This document shows positions 42,835 through 48,864 of a stretch of DNA of 48,864 nt, one piece after another. The number at the start of each line of letters is the position of its first letter. Position 1 is the first letter of the stretch. A program made the position numbers and the translations under genes. The stretch is from the NCBI GenBank assembly GCA_050184295.1, contig JBFXAM010000024.1, positions 1-48,864 of the forward strand, given 5' to 3'. This DNA is from JBFXAM01 sp050184295. Lineage in GTDB: Bacteria; Planctomycetota; Phycisphaerae; UBA1845; Fen-1342. The notes beneath the pieces are model-generated. The model was not told the origin of the DNA and searched no databases. It worked only from the letters and a program-made list of their open reading frames with translations.

Positions 42835-43134
42835 ATCGGAATCCCCCGCGCGCCCCGCGCCGCAGACTGTGCATCGCGGCGCTCGCGCTCCACCGACACT
42901 AGGCCGCGCCGTCCGCGCGGATCAAGCGGCCGCCGCCGGCCCGTCGGATGTTGCGCGACCGACTCGCTACTCATGCCGAAGAGCGGTCGATCTATCGGAA
43001 CCCCCGGCGGCGAGCGGCTGGCCCGGCGCGGGCAGCCTCCTCATGGGCCCAGTCCCGTGCCTGGCGTACGAGGTTCTGACCGGCCGAGCCGGCGGCGGGC
43101 CCCGACGGCGCGCGGTAAGGGTCCGCACCGCGCG
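42835..43134. other. Gene-free stretch between two minus-strand genes
   Basis: These 300 bases hold the hairpin after the SRPBCC gene (43109-43134). Near the other end there is a weak promoter-like pair for the membrane protein: TTGATC with its last base at 42920 and TAGTGT, 18 bases apart on the minus strand. No small gene or RNA is convincing. Confidence 0.4.
43109..43134 (-). terminator. Hairpin directly after the SRPBCC gene
   Basis: CGCGCGGT / ACCGCGCG, a perfect 8-base stem with a 10-base loop, abuts the stop codon at 43135. It is followed by no T-run. It probably ends the regulator-SRPBCC transcript. Confidence 0.45.
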
Positions 43135-44289
43135 TCACCGCGCGTCGTTCTCCGCCAGGTCGCGCACATGCCGCAGCACGGTCCGGTGAATCTCGTGGAT
43201 CACGGCGTCGCTCCACAGCCGCCAATACGCCTGCGGCCACATGCGGTTGTCGTACCAGGTCGTGCCCTCCAGCCGCGTGCCGCCGTCCGGCAGCGCGATG
43301 AGTCGAAACTGTCCGCGGCGCGAGTTCAGGAAGCCATGCAGGTGCGGCGGGTGCACGTCGTAGGGCGAGAGTTCGGTCATGGGCGCCGGCGAGCTGGTGA
43401 CTGCGAAGCGCAACAGGCGGGGCTCGTCCCACACCTCGATCGGTTCGACGAACGGACCGGTGGTGAATTCGCAGTAGCGAACCGCGCCGACGCCGCAGCC
43501 GTCGATGCGGGCGCAGCGCGGCGCGGCGACGCCGGCGCGGAAGAGCCAGTGGGTCGCGGGCGGGAGCGCGGGGAAGTCGACCACGCGCCGCCAGACCACG
43601 TCGGGCGGAGCGGCGATGCCAACGGCGGTCACGACGCGATGGAGCGGCGGCTGAAGTGCAAGCTGCTTCTCCGCGACGAGCGCCGCGAACGGCGCGAGGA
43701 GAATCGCCGGCAAGATGACGGGGAAGCCGCGAGGGCCGGGCCGCGGCGCGCCGCCGGGTTGGAAGTAATACGCGAAGACCGCACCGATCAGCGCGAGCGG
43801 CGCTGTGATCGGCGCGGCCATGATGAGACAGATCGCGCCCTCGATTCCGAACCCGAGCAGCACAGCGAAGACGATACCCTGCGCCATCAACGACGCCGTC
43901 ATGCAGCGCTGAATGGGCTGCTTCACGCGCAGTCCGCACAACCACGCGCTGAGCGCACCGGCCGCGATGGGCGTCACGACAAATGCTGCAATGCCGTACA
44001 GCTCGAACAGCTGCGCGGCGGCGAGCGTTCCGAGAGTCGCGAGCCCGGCCCCGCTGAAAGCGCCGACCCACCAATCCGTCCGCGAGCGGGGGTCTTTTGC
44101 CGCGGCGCGCGTGTAGCGCGTCACGATCGCCGCATGCGGCGAGCCCAAATCGGACGCGCGCACCTCGTCGTCGAGGCGGCGCGCGATCGGCTCGCGGAGC
44201 GGACCGAGTACGCAGCGGTCGCGGTCCGCAGGCGGCATCGGCGCACCGCGGAGCGTGTGGTCTTGGTGTTCTGTATTTTCTGTTGACAC
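43135..44289 (-). CDS. Membrane protein with C-terminal SRPBCC (polyketide-cyclase-like) domain
   Basis: A 384-residue protein. Residues about 75-215 hold four or five hydrophobic helices (for example AGLATLGTLAAAQLFELYGI and GIVFAVLLGFGIEGAICLIM). Residues about 220-384 are an SRPBCC fold: VVTAVGIAAPPDVVWRRVVD at the start, a central beta sheet (VGAVRYCEFTTGPFVEPIEV) and a long C-terminal helix ending HVRDLAENDAR. Such domains bind hydrophobic ligands. The start is GTG 44289 with GGAG eight bases upstream, and it sits inside a palindromic operator. It is 46 bases after the MarR-type regulator, so it is probably co-transcribed and controlled by it. Ligand and role are unknown. Confidence 0.78.
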   Translation of the reverse strand: MSTENTEHQDHTLRGAPMPPADRDRCVLGPLREPIARRLDDEVRASDLGSPHAAIVTRYTRAAAKDPRSRTDWWVGAFSGAGLATLGTLAAAQLFELYGIAAFVVTPIAAGALSAWLCGLRVKQPIQRCMTASLMAQGIVFAVLLGFGIEGAICLIMAAPITAPLALIGAVFAYYFQPGGAPRPGPRGFPVILPAILLAPFAALVAEKQLALQPPLHRVVTAVGIAAPPDVVWRRVVDFPALPPATHWLFRAGVAAPRCARIDGCGVGAVRYCEFTTGPFVEPIEVWDEPRLLRFAVTSSPAPMTELSPYDVHPPHLHGFLNSRRGQFRLIALPDGGTRLEGTTWYDNRMWPQAYWRLWSDAVIHEIHRTVLRHVRDLAENDAR

Positions 44290-44294
44290 AGAAA
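44277..44294. promoter_or_regulatory. Operator 2: perfect palindrome over the SRPBCC start codon
   Basis: TTTCTGT-TGAC-ACAGAAA, 7-base perfect arms. It contains the same TTCTGT-N4-ACAGAA core as operator 1 before the regulator. The GTG start codon of the SRPBCC gene lies within it. Confidence 0.7.
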
Positions 44295-44335
44295 TTTCTC
44301 CGCGTGTCGATGGCTGCCCGAATCCTGCGGTGTGC

Positions 44336-44872
44336 CTAGGCGCTTAATCCCAGGAGCTTCGGCAGTTTCGACCCCAGCTTGGCGATGCGGATCACCGCGC
44401 CCGCGGGCAGCGCTCGAATCTGCGCATACCCATTCGACATGACCGTGAAGAAATCGAGCAGCTCGCCCAGCCGCCTGCCCGCGTATTCCTCGCGCTTTCC
44501 CGCAGCTTTCGCGGCCGCGGCGCATTCGCGCAGAATCGCGATCGTCGGGTCGATCTCGCGCCGCTTGCGCTCGTCGAGGATCGTCTGGAACATCTCCCAC
44601 ACGTCCTTGGTGCACTCGAAGTACTCGCGCCGGTCGCGCGGCTTGTGCACCACGCGCACCAGCCCCCAGCCTTGCAGCTCCTTGAGGCTCGTGCTGACGT
44701 TCGAGCGCGCGATCTGGAGGCTCGTCGTGAGCTCGTCGGCGTTGAGCGGCTCCGACGAGATGTAGAGCAGCGCGTGGATCTGCGCGACGGAGCGGTTGAT
44801 CCCCCAGCGCGTACCCATCTCGCCCCAGTGACGGACGAACCGCTCGGCGACGGGCGACAGCACAGCCGACAT
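44336..44872 (-). CDS. MarR/GbsR-type transcriptional regulator
   Basis: A 178-residue winged-helix regulator. The N-terminal helices (VAERFVRHWGEMGTRWGINR) match the GbsR/MarR subfamily, which often carries choline or lipid-like ligands. The reader region LNADELTTSLQIARSNVSTS (about 46-65) is the helix-turn-helix; GWGLVRVVHKPRDRREYFEC forms the wing. The C-terminal helices (DERKRREIDPTIAI and on) make the dimer interface. Start choice: ATG 44872 has GGAG six bases upstream, while ATG 44884 has none and abuts the operator. It has its own promoter overlapped by a palindrome, a classical autorepression design. The adjacent SRPBCC gene is the probable target; the ligand is unknown. Confidence 0.85.
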   Translation of the reverse strand: MSAVLSPVAERFVRHWGEMGTRWGINRSVAQIHALLYISSEPLNADELTTSLQIARSNVSTSLKELQGWGLVRVVHKPRDRREYFECTKDVWEMFQTILDERKRREIDPTIAILRECAAAAKAAGKREEYAGRRLGELLDFFTVMSNGYAQIRALPAGAVIRIAKLGSKLPKLLGLSA

Positions 44873-44885
44873 GGGTTTCTCCATT

Positions 44886-44901
44886 TTCTGTCTATACAGA
44901 A
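44886..44901. promoter_or_regulatory. Operator 1: palindrome at the regulator's transcription start
   Basis: TTCTGT-CTAT-ACAGAA, perfect 6-base arms with 4-base spacer. It overlaps the last bases of the -10 box and the predicted transcription start, so a bound dimer would block RNA polymerase. Confidence 0.75.
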
Positions 44902-44928
44902 TATACCGTATGTTCTGCCGTGCGTCAA
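44900..44928 (-). promoter_or_regulatory. Promoter of the MarR/GbsR-type regulator
   Basis: TTGACG (44923-44928) and TATATT (44900-44905) on the minus strand, separated by exactly 17 bases; each matches consensus at five of six positions. This is the best promoter in the window. The leader to ATG 44872 would be about 20 bases. Confidence 0.75.
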
Positions 44929-44988
44929 GTCACGCCCAGACCGGGGCAGTGGGGCCGTTTCGTGAAAGAATGAATTCGAAAGAGTGGT

Positions 44989-45035
44989 ACGGGCGTCTCG
45001 CCCGTGTCTTCCGCATGAAGGGGCGAGACGCCCGT
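44989..45035. repeat. Long perfect inverted repeat (intergenic hairpin)
   Basis: A 15-base arm (ACGGGCGTCTCGCCC) is followed, after 17 bases, by its exact complement. It stands alone between the regulator promoter and the end of the antiporter gene. It could act as terminator for the antiporter transcript, or be one copy of a dispersed GC-rich palindromic repeat; the motif GGGCGAGACGCCCGT looks like such elements in other high-GC genomes. Confidence 0.7.
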
Positions 45036-45109
45036 GCGACCCGCACCAAACGAACCCACGACCCCGACGGGCACGCCGCCCCCCGCGCGGCCGGCCCGGC
45101 CCACGCCGC

Positions 45110-46081
45110 TCAACGCGCGTTCATCGCCGCAAGTCCGAGAAACACCAGATACGACGCCAGCAGCACCGCCCCTTCCACCCGCGCGATCGTACGCCCGAAC
45201 GTCCGCGTGAGCGGAACCAGCACCAGCGCGAGCAGCCCCATGTACGCGAGCGGCAGCGCGAACAGCCCGTCCGCGACCGGCGGCGCGAGCAGCGCGGTCA
45301 ACCCGAAGATCGCCCCCGCGTTGAACAGGCATGACCCCAGCGCATTGCCGAGCGCCAGATCCGTCTGCCCCTTCAGCACCGCAAGCGTGCCGGTGATCAT
45401 TTCGGGCAGCGTCGTGCCGATCGAAACCACCGTGACGCCCACGATGGCCGTCGGTACGCCAAGTGTGATCGCCAGGCCGACCGCCCCGTCGCTCGCCAGC
45501 GAGCCCCCGCCGGAGAGCAGCGCAAGTCCGCCGACGAAGCACGCGCTGATCATGATCCAGCTCATCGGCGGCTCGGGCAGAGCGGGATCGGGTCCGAGCA
45601 CGGCCGCCTGCTGACTGCGGGACAGGTCGCGCGACTCGCGCAGCGCCGCGATGATCGTCCATGCGCTGTACGCGGCGAAGACGCCCAGCATCAGTACCGC
45701 TTCCCACGCGGCAAAGCCGGCCGAGAGCCCGAGCGCCGCCATGAACACCAGGATCGCCGCGTTCAGCCACACCTCGATGCGGATGAGCCGCTCGCTCACC
45801 TGCAACGGTCGAATCAACGCGCAAACTCCGAGCACCAGCCCCATGTTGCAGATGTTGGCGCCCACGACGTTGCCCAGCGCCAGGTTGCCGCGCCCTTTGA
45901 ACGCGGAGATCAGGTTCAACGCCAGCTCCGGCGCCGACGTGCCCCACGCCACCAGCGTCAACCCCACCACCAGCGGCGAGACGGACAACCGCCGGGCCGT
46001 GTCCACCGACGCCGACACGAGCAACCGGCCGCCGACGAGCAACAACACCAGCCCGCCGAGAAATTCGAGCGAACGGACCAT
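45110..46081 (-). CDS. CaCA-family calcium/cation antiporter (YrbG-like)
   Basis: A 323-residue inner-membrane exchanger that probably exports Ca2+ against Na+ or H+. It has about ten helices in two inverted halves. The alpha-1 repeat has TLVAWGTSAPELALNLISAF and LGNVVGANICNMGLVLG (about 40-80). The alpha-2 repeat has SIGTTLPEMITGTLAVLKGQ then LGNALGSCLFNAGAIFG (about 217-255), with the ion-coordinating Glu in each. Length is typical. ATG 46081 is the first with a protein-like continuation; no clear ribosome-binding site precedes it, and longer GTG starts are less likely. It lies 55 bases after the LOG-family gene and may share its transcript. Confidence 0.9.
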   Translation of the reverse strand: MVRSLEFLGGLVLLLVGGRLLVSASVDTARRLSVSPLVVGLTLVAWGTSAPELALNLISAFKGRGNLALGNVVGANICNMGLVLGVCALIRPLQVSERLIRIEVWLNAAILVFMAALGLSAGFAAWEAVLMLGVFAAYSAWTIIAALRESRDLSRSQQAAVLGPDPALPEPPMSWIMISACFVGGLALLSGGGSLASDGAVGLAITLGVPTAIVGVTVVSIGTTLPEMITGTLAVLKGQTDLALGNALGSCLFNAGAIFGLTALLAPPVADGLFALPLAYMGLLALVLVPLTRTFGRTIARVEGAVLLASYLVFLGLAAMNAR

Positions 46082-46136
46082 GCGGCGTGGTATACCGGCG
46101 GCGCATCCCGTGTTCAACGACGCGGCGCGCCGCGCG

Positions 46137-46931
46137 TCACTTCCCGCTCGATCCGCCACGCGCGCGCCCGCGGCCGTTCCGCGGACGCACGCCGTAGCGC
46201 GTACCCTCCGCGGTGACGCGCTCCGCGGACGGGGCGCCGATGTGTGCCGCGGCGCCGGGCGCCTTCGCGTCGGCGGCGAGCTGCTGGTGATACTCGCGGA
46301 TTTCGTGGACGGCGCGCTGCGGATCTTCCGTGACCGTGAACAAATCGAGGTCCTGCGCGCCGATCGCCGCGTAGCGCTCCAGCATGGTGCGGCGCATCCA
46401 GTCGACGAGCGGCGACCAGAAGTCGGTGCCGATGAGCACGACTTTCATCGGGGGGCTTTTGCCGGTCTGGAGGAGCACGAGCGATTCGAAGAACTCGTCC
46501 ATCGTGCCGAACCCGCCGGGAAAGCACACGAACGCGAACGCATACTTCACGAACATCACTTTACGCACGAAGAAATAGTGAAAGTCGAGCTTGATGTTCT
46601 GATACGCGTTCGGCTCCTGCTCCTGCGGCAGCGCGATGTTGAGGCCGACGCTCTTTCCGCCGGCGTCGGCGGCGCCCTTGTTGGCGGCCTCCATGATGCC
46701 GGGGCCGCCGCCGGTGATCACGCCGAACCCGGCCCGCGCGAGCCGCTCGGCGAGATCGACCGCGAGTCGGTAGTAGTGGTCGCCGGGCGCGGTTCGCGCA
46801 GACCCGAACACCGACACCGCCGGGCCGACCTGGGCCATGATCTCGAAACCCTCGACGAACTCCGCCATGATGCGGAAAATTCGCCAGGTCTCCTCGGCCG
46901 CGGTCACAGCGGTAAACTCGGAAGGCTGCAT
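46137..46931 (-). CDS. LOG-family nucleotide 5'-monophosphate nucleosidase-like protein
   Basis: A 264-residue Rossmann-fold protein of the LOG ('lysine decarboxylase-like') family, whose members release bases from nucleotide monophosphates or produce cytokinins. Motifs: VSVFGSARTAPGD (about 39-51), VITGGGPGIMEAANKGA (about 71-87), a basic RKVMFVKYAFAFVCF and the signature PGGFGTMDEFFE (about 138-149), with catalytic Arg and Glu. The C-terminal 40 residues are a basic Gly/Arg tail. ATG 46931 overlaps, on the opposite strand, with the start of the 46930 gene. Its true substrate, AMP, CMP or another nucleotide, is not determined by sequence. Confidence 0.9.
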   Translation of the reverse strand: MQPSEFTAVTAAEETWRIFRIMAEFVEGFEIMAQVGPAVSVFGSARTAPGDHYYRLAVDLAERLARAGFGVITGGGPGIMEAANKGAADAGGKSVGLNIALPQEQEPNAYQNIKLDFHYFFVRKVMFVKYAFAFVCFPGGFGTMDEFFESLVLLQTGKSPPMKVVLIGTDFWSPLVDWMRRTMLERYAAIGAQDLDLFTVTEDPQRAVHEIREYHQQLAADAKAPGAAAHIGAPSAERVTAEGTRYGVRPRNGRGRARGGSSGK

Positions 46932-47352
46932 GACGCACCCCGCACACGATCCCGACCCGCACGCGGACCCGCGCCCGCCACGCGCGATCGTCGCGCTGGT
47001 GTCGGACCTCGTCTTCGGCTCAAAACTCACCGCGACGGCGGCGCACCTGCAACTGCCGATCACGGTCGCGCGTTCGGTGGCCGCGCTTCGCGCCGTGCTG
47101 CCCGATGCGACCGCCGTGCTGCTCGATGCGAATCACCCCGAGATCGACGCGCCCGCGCTGGTGCGCGAGTTGAAAACGGGGCACACCGCGGCGCCGGTGA
47201 TCGTGTTTCTCTCGCACGTTCAGGTCGAGCTCGCCGCCGCGCTCCGCGCCGCGGGCGCGGACGAGGTGCTGGCGCGCTCGAAGTTCACGCGCGACCTGCC
47301 GGCGATCCTGCGACTGCACTCGCCGCCGCGCGGCAAAACGAGTGCAGAGTGA
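46930..47352 (+). CDS. Response-regulator receiver-like (pseudo-receiver) protein
   Basis: A 140-residue protein with a receiver-like alpha/beta pattern. The first strand is IVALVSDLVFG with a single Asp instead of the acidic pair. The phospho-site-like strand is AVLLDANHPE (Asp at about 61). The fourth strand, VIVFLSHV, has Ser where Thr/Ser is expected, and a Lys is in VLARSKF (about 117). It is a stand-alone domain with about 17 disordered N-terminal residues and no output domain. The start is ATG 46930, preceded by GGAAGG in the opposite gene. The loss of one acidic residue makes phosphorylation uncertain; it may be a signal-blind adaptor. It is divergent from the LOG gene. Confidence 0.72.
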   Translation: MTHPAHDPDPHADPRPPRAIVALVSDLVFGSKLTATAAHLQLPITVARSVAALRAVLPDATAVLLDANHPEIDAPALVRELKTGHTAAPVIVFLSHVQVELAAALRAAGADEVLARSKFTRDLPAILRLHSPPRGKTSAE

Positions 47353-47426
47353 TGCATGCAGAATGCGAACCGGAGGCTGCCGACCAGTGGTTACACTTCG
47401 TCATTCTGCGCTCTGCGTCCGGTTCG
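47344..47426. terminator. Interlocked inverted repeats between convergent genes
   Basis: GCAGAG (47344) and GCAGAATG (47358) pair with CATTCTGC (47402) and CTCTGC (47411) as one nested stem. A second pair, CGAACCGGA (47366) / TCCGGTTCG (47418), begins inside the first loop and ends outside it. It spans the end of one gene and touches the other; it is a likely two-way terminator. Confidence 0.5.
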
Positions 47427-48566
47427 TCAGCGTTCCGCGAACACCTTCTGCGCGGCGGTCACGCCGGCGCCGAGCGTGAAGCTGTGGCCGAGCTTGTGCA
47501 ACACCTGTTCGATCGCGCCGATGACGCCGATCGAGTCGATCGCGTCGATGAAGCCCATGTGCGAGATGCGGACGATCTTGCCTTCCAGGTGGTCCTGCCC
47601 ACCCGCCAGATGCACGCCGAAGCGCTCGCGAAGCTGCTTGCGCAGGTCTTTCTCCACGACGCCCGGCGGGACGACGAGCGCGCTGACGGAATCAGCGGGA
47701 CGCTTTGAGAAGACGGGCATCTTGATTGCCTCGGCGGCGGCGCGCGTCGCGGCCGCCATCGCGCCGACGCGCTTCCAGACGTTCTCGACGCCCTCCGCCA
47801 GCAGCATGTCCAGCGTGATCTTCAACCCGCGGACCATCAGGTGTGCCGGCGTATAAGGCGTGTCGGACTGCTTGGCGCTCTTGCGCGCCTTGTTGTAGTT
47901 CAGGTAGAAGCCGTGCTGCTTCGAATTGCTCTCGATCGTCTGCCACGCGCGGGCGCTCACCGACGCGAAGCCCAGCCCAGGAGGCAGCATGAGCGCCTTC
48001 TGCGAGCCGGTCACCACCACGTCGACGCCCCATTCGTCGGGCTTCAACGGCAGCGCCGCCGCCGACGTGATGCAGTCCGCCAGGAGCAGCTTTCCGGCCT
48101 TGTTCGTGATCTTCCCGATCGCCTCGAGGTCGCAGACCGTCGCGGTCGACGTCTCGCTGTGCACGCAGATGACGCTGGTGATGTCCTTGTCCTTCGCCAG
48201 CGTGTCGGCGACGAACTGCGGATCGACCGCGCTGCCCCACTCGACCTTGTGGCGGATGCAGGGGATGCCGAACTGCTCGCACATCAGCCCCCAGCGCTCG
48301 CCGAACTTGCCGCCTTCGATCACCAGCGCCTTCGAACCCGGCGGGTGGCAACCGACGATCGCACCCTCCATGGCGGCGGTGCCGGAGCCGGTCAGGATCA
48401 GCACCTCGTTCTGCGTGCAGAACACCTGCTGGAGCTTGGTGGTGCACTCCTTGAGCAGGTCTTTGAACCACTGCGTGCGGTGATGCTCGAACGGCCGGGC
48501 CATCTCGAGCAGCGCTTCCTCCGGCACGGTGCACGGGCCGGGCGTGTAAAGCCGAATCTTCTTCAT
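47427..48566 (-). CDS. Class V aminotransferase (alanine-glyoxylate / serine-pyruvate type)
   Basis: A 379-residue PLP enzyme. It begins KKIRLYTPGPCTVPEEAL, the typical opening of the AGT/SPT branch. The N-terminal substrate loop FEHHRTQWFKDLLKEC and LTGSGTAAMEGAIVG (about 58-72) are conserved, and the PLP lysine is in VVTGSQKALMLPPGL (Lys about 191). The C-terminal domain contains IRISHMGFID. In related bacteria such genes often precede serA and work in serine or glyoxylate metabolism, transferring amino groups from alanine or serine; no serA is adjacent here. ATG 48566 follows AGAGGA. The family is secure; the exact substrate pair is not. Confidence 0.9.
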   Translation of the reverse strand: MKKIRLYTPGPCTVPEEALLEMARPFEHHRTQWFKDLLKECTTKLQQVFCTQNEVLILTGSGTAAMEGAIVGCHPPGSKALVIEGGKFGERWGLMCEQFGIPCIRHKVEWGSAVDPQFVADTLAKDKDITSVICVHSETSTATVCDLEAIGKITNKAGKLLLADCITSAAALPLKPDEWGVDVVVTGSQKALMLPPGLGFASVSARAWQTIESNSKQHGFYLNYNKARKSAKQSDTPYTPAHLMVRGLKITLDMLLAEGVENVWKRVGAMAAATRAAAEAIKMPVFSKRPADSVSALVVPPGVVEKDLRKQLRERFGVHLAGGQDHLEGKIVRISHMGFIDAIDSIGVIGAIEQVLHKLGHSFTLGAGVTAAQKVFAER

Positions 48567-48591
48567 GGGCGGTCCTCTCACAAAGGCCGAA

Positions 48592-48609
48592 ACGGGCGCA
48601 GCCGCCCGT
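48592..48609. other. Small hairpin in the leader of the aminotransferase gene
   Basis: ACGGGCG-CAGC-CGCCCGT, a perfect 7-base stem, lies 26-43 bases before ATG 48566. On the plus strand it is followed by GGTTTT, so it could also stop transcription coming from the left. A weak -10 box (TATCAT, 48627-48632, minus strand) sits just upstream of it. Confidence 0.35.
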
Positions 48610-48711
48610 GGTTTTCCCCGCCGCAAATGATACCGCCGGCCGATGAAGCCGGGGGAGGCCGGCGGGCTGACGACACGGCGGGGAGAGGAGAAGCGCGCGG
48701 CGGCACTCCGG

Positions 48712-48810
48712 GACGCGGCTCACGCGCGCGCGCCGGAGCGCCGCAGACCAGGTGCGTGAAATCGTCGACGTGCTCCGCGACGCGGCACACGCGCGCGCGC
48801 CGGAGCGCCG
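48712..48810. repeat. Two near-identical 32-base direct repeats
   Basis: Copies at 48712-48743 and 48779-48810 differ at one position only (T versus A at base nine), with a period of 67 bases. They lie in the 298 gene-free bases at the right edge, where I see no other feature. They might be the start of a longer repeat array cut by the window. Confidence 0.7.
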
Positions 48811-48864
48811 GCTCCGAGCCCGTTCATCTCGCCGAGCTCGCGGGGTGCGGGCTCGATCCATTTT

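Noticed and set aside
1..48864. CRISPR arrays, tRNA or rRNA genes, insertion sequences, prophage
   Set aside because: No regular spaced repeats, no cloverleaf or conserved rRNA segments, and no transposase, integrase or phage structural protein was recognised by reading.

Overview
The window is high-GC DNA, almost fully coding, from what is probably a planctomycete of the Phycisphaerae type. This assignment is inference from three features. Two secreted proteins end in the dockerin-like, calcium-binding repeat with the core NNFDIDPFVLA that is typical of that group. One secreted protein carries a C-terminal pilin-like segment ending in a 'DGHV' motif. The general -10 hexamers seen (TAGAAT, TACAAT, CACAAT, TATATT) fit an ordinary housekeeping sigma factor. 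No rRNA, tRNA, CRISPR array, transposase or phage gene was found.

Layout. Positions 1-13.4 kb hold housekeeping and cell-surface genes: the first codons of a gene leaving the left edge, a secreted esterase with a dockerin-like tail, a lone flagellin, a tiny secreted Cys/Asp/Tyr-rich protein, a TPR protein, a MutS2 without its Smr nuclease domain, a P-domain/dockerin secreted protein, a large secreted protein with a pilin-like tail, and a convergent pair related to phenylalanine/tyrosine catabolism (homogentisate dioxygenase family and pterin-carbinolamine dehydratase).

Positions 13.5-42.1 kb are one block of 19 minus-strand genes with short gaps or 4-base overlaps. It reads from a promoter at about 42.1 kb to a hairpin at about 13.45 kb. 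It encodes a Wzx/Wzy-type polysaccharide pathway: priming phosphoglycosyltransferase, WecG-type transferase, three GT4-like transferases, a GT2 and a GT-C transferase, flippase, polymerase, Wzc-like co-polymerase/tyrosine kinase, and tailoring enzymes (two asparagine-synthase-like amidotransferases, sulfotransferase, methyltransferase, CapK-like adenylate-forming enzyme, fused dehydrogenase/oxidoreductase). Two alpha/alpha-toroid proteins, one heparinase II/III-like, are also present. The combination suggests an amidated and sulfated, perhaps uronate-containing, extracellular glycan; this is inference. No Wza-type exporter and no exosortase are present. The primer is fused to a left-handed beta-helix domain, and the sugar nucleotidyltransferase-like gene has lost the usual nucleotide-binding signature.

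Positions 42.1-48.9 kb hold a zinc-ribbon membrane protein, a MarR/GbsR-type regulator with a downstream SRPBCC membrane protein (the two share a perfect palindromic operator), a CaCA-family cation antiporter, a LOG-family nucleotide hydrolase whose start codon overlaps that of a divergent pseudo-receiver gene, and a class V aminotransferase of the alanine-glyoxylate/serine-pyruvate type.
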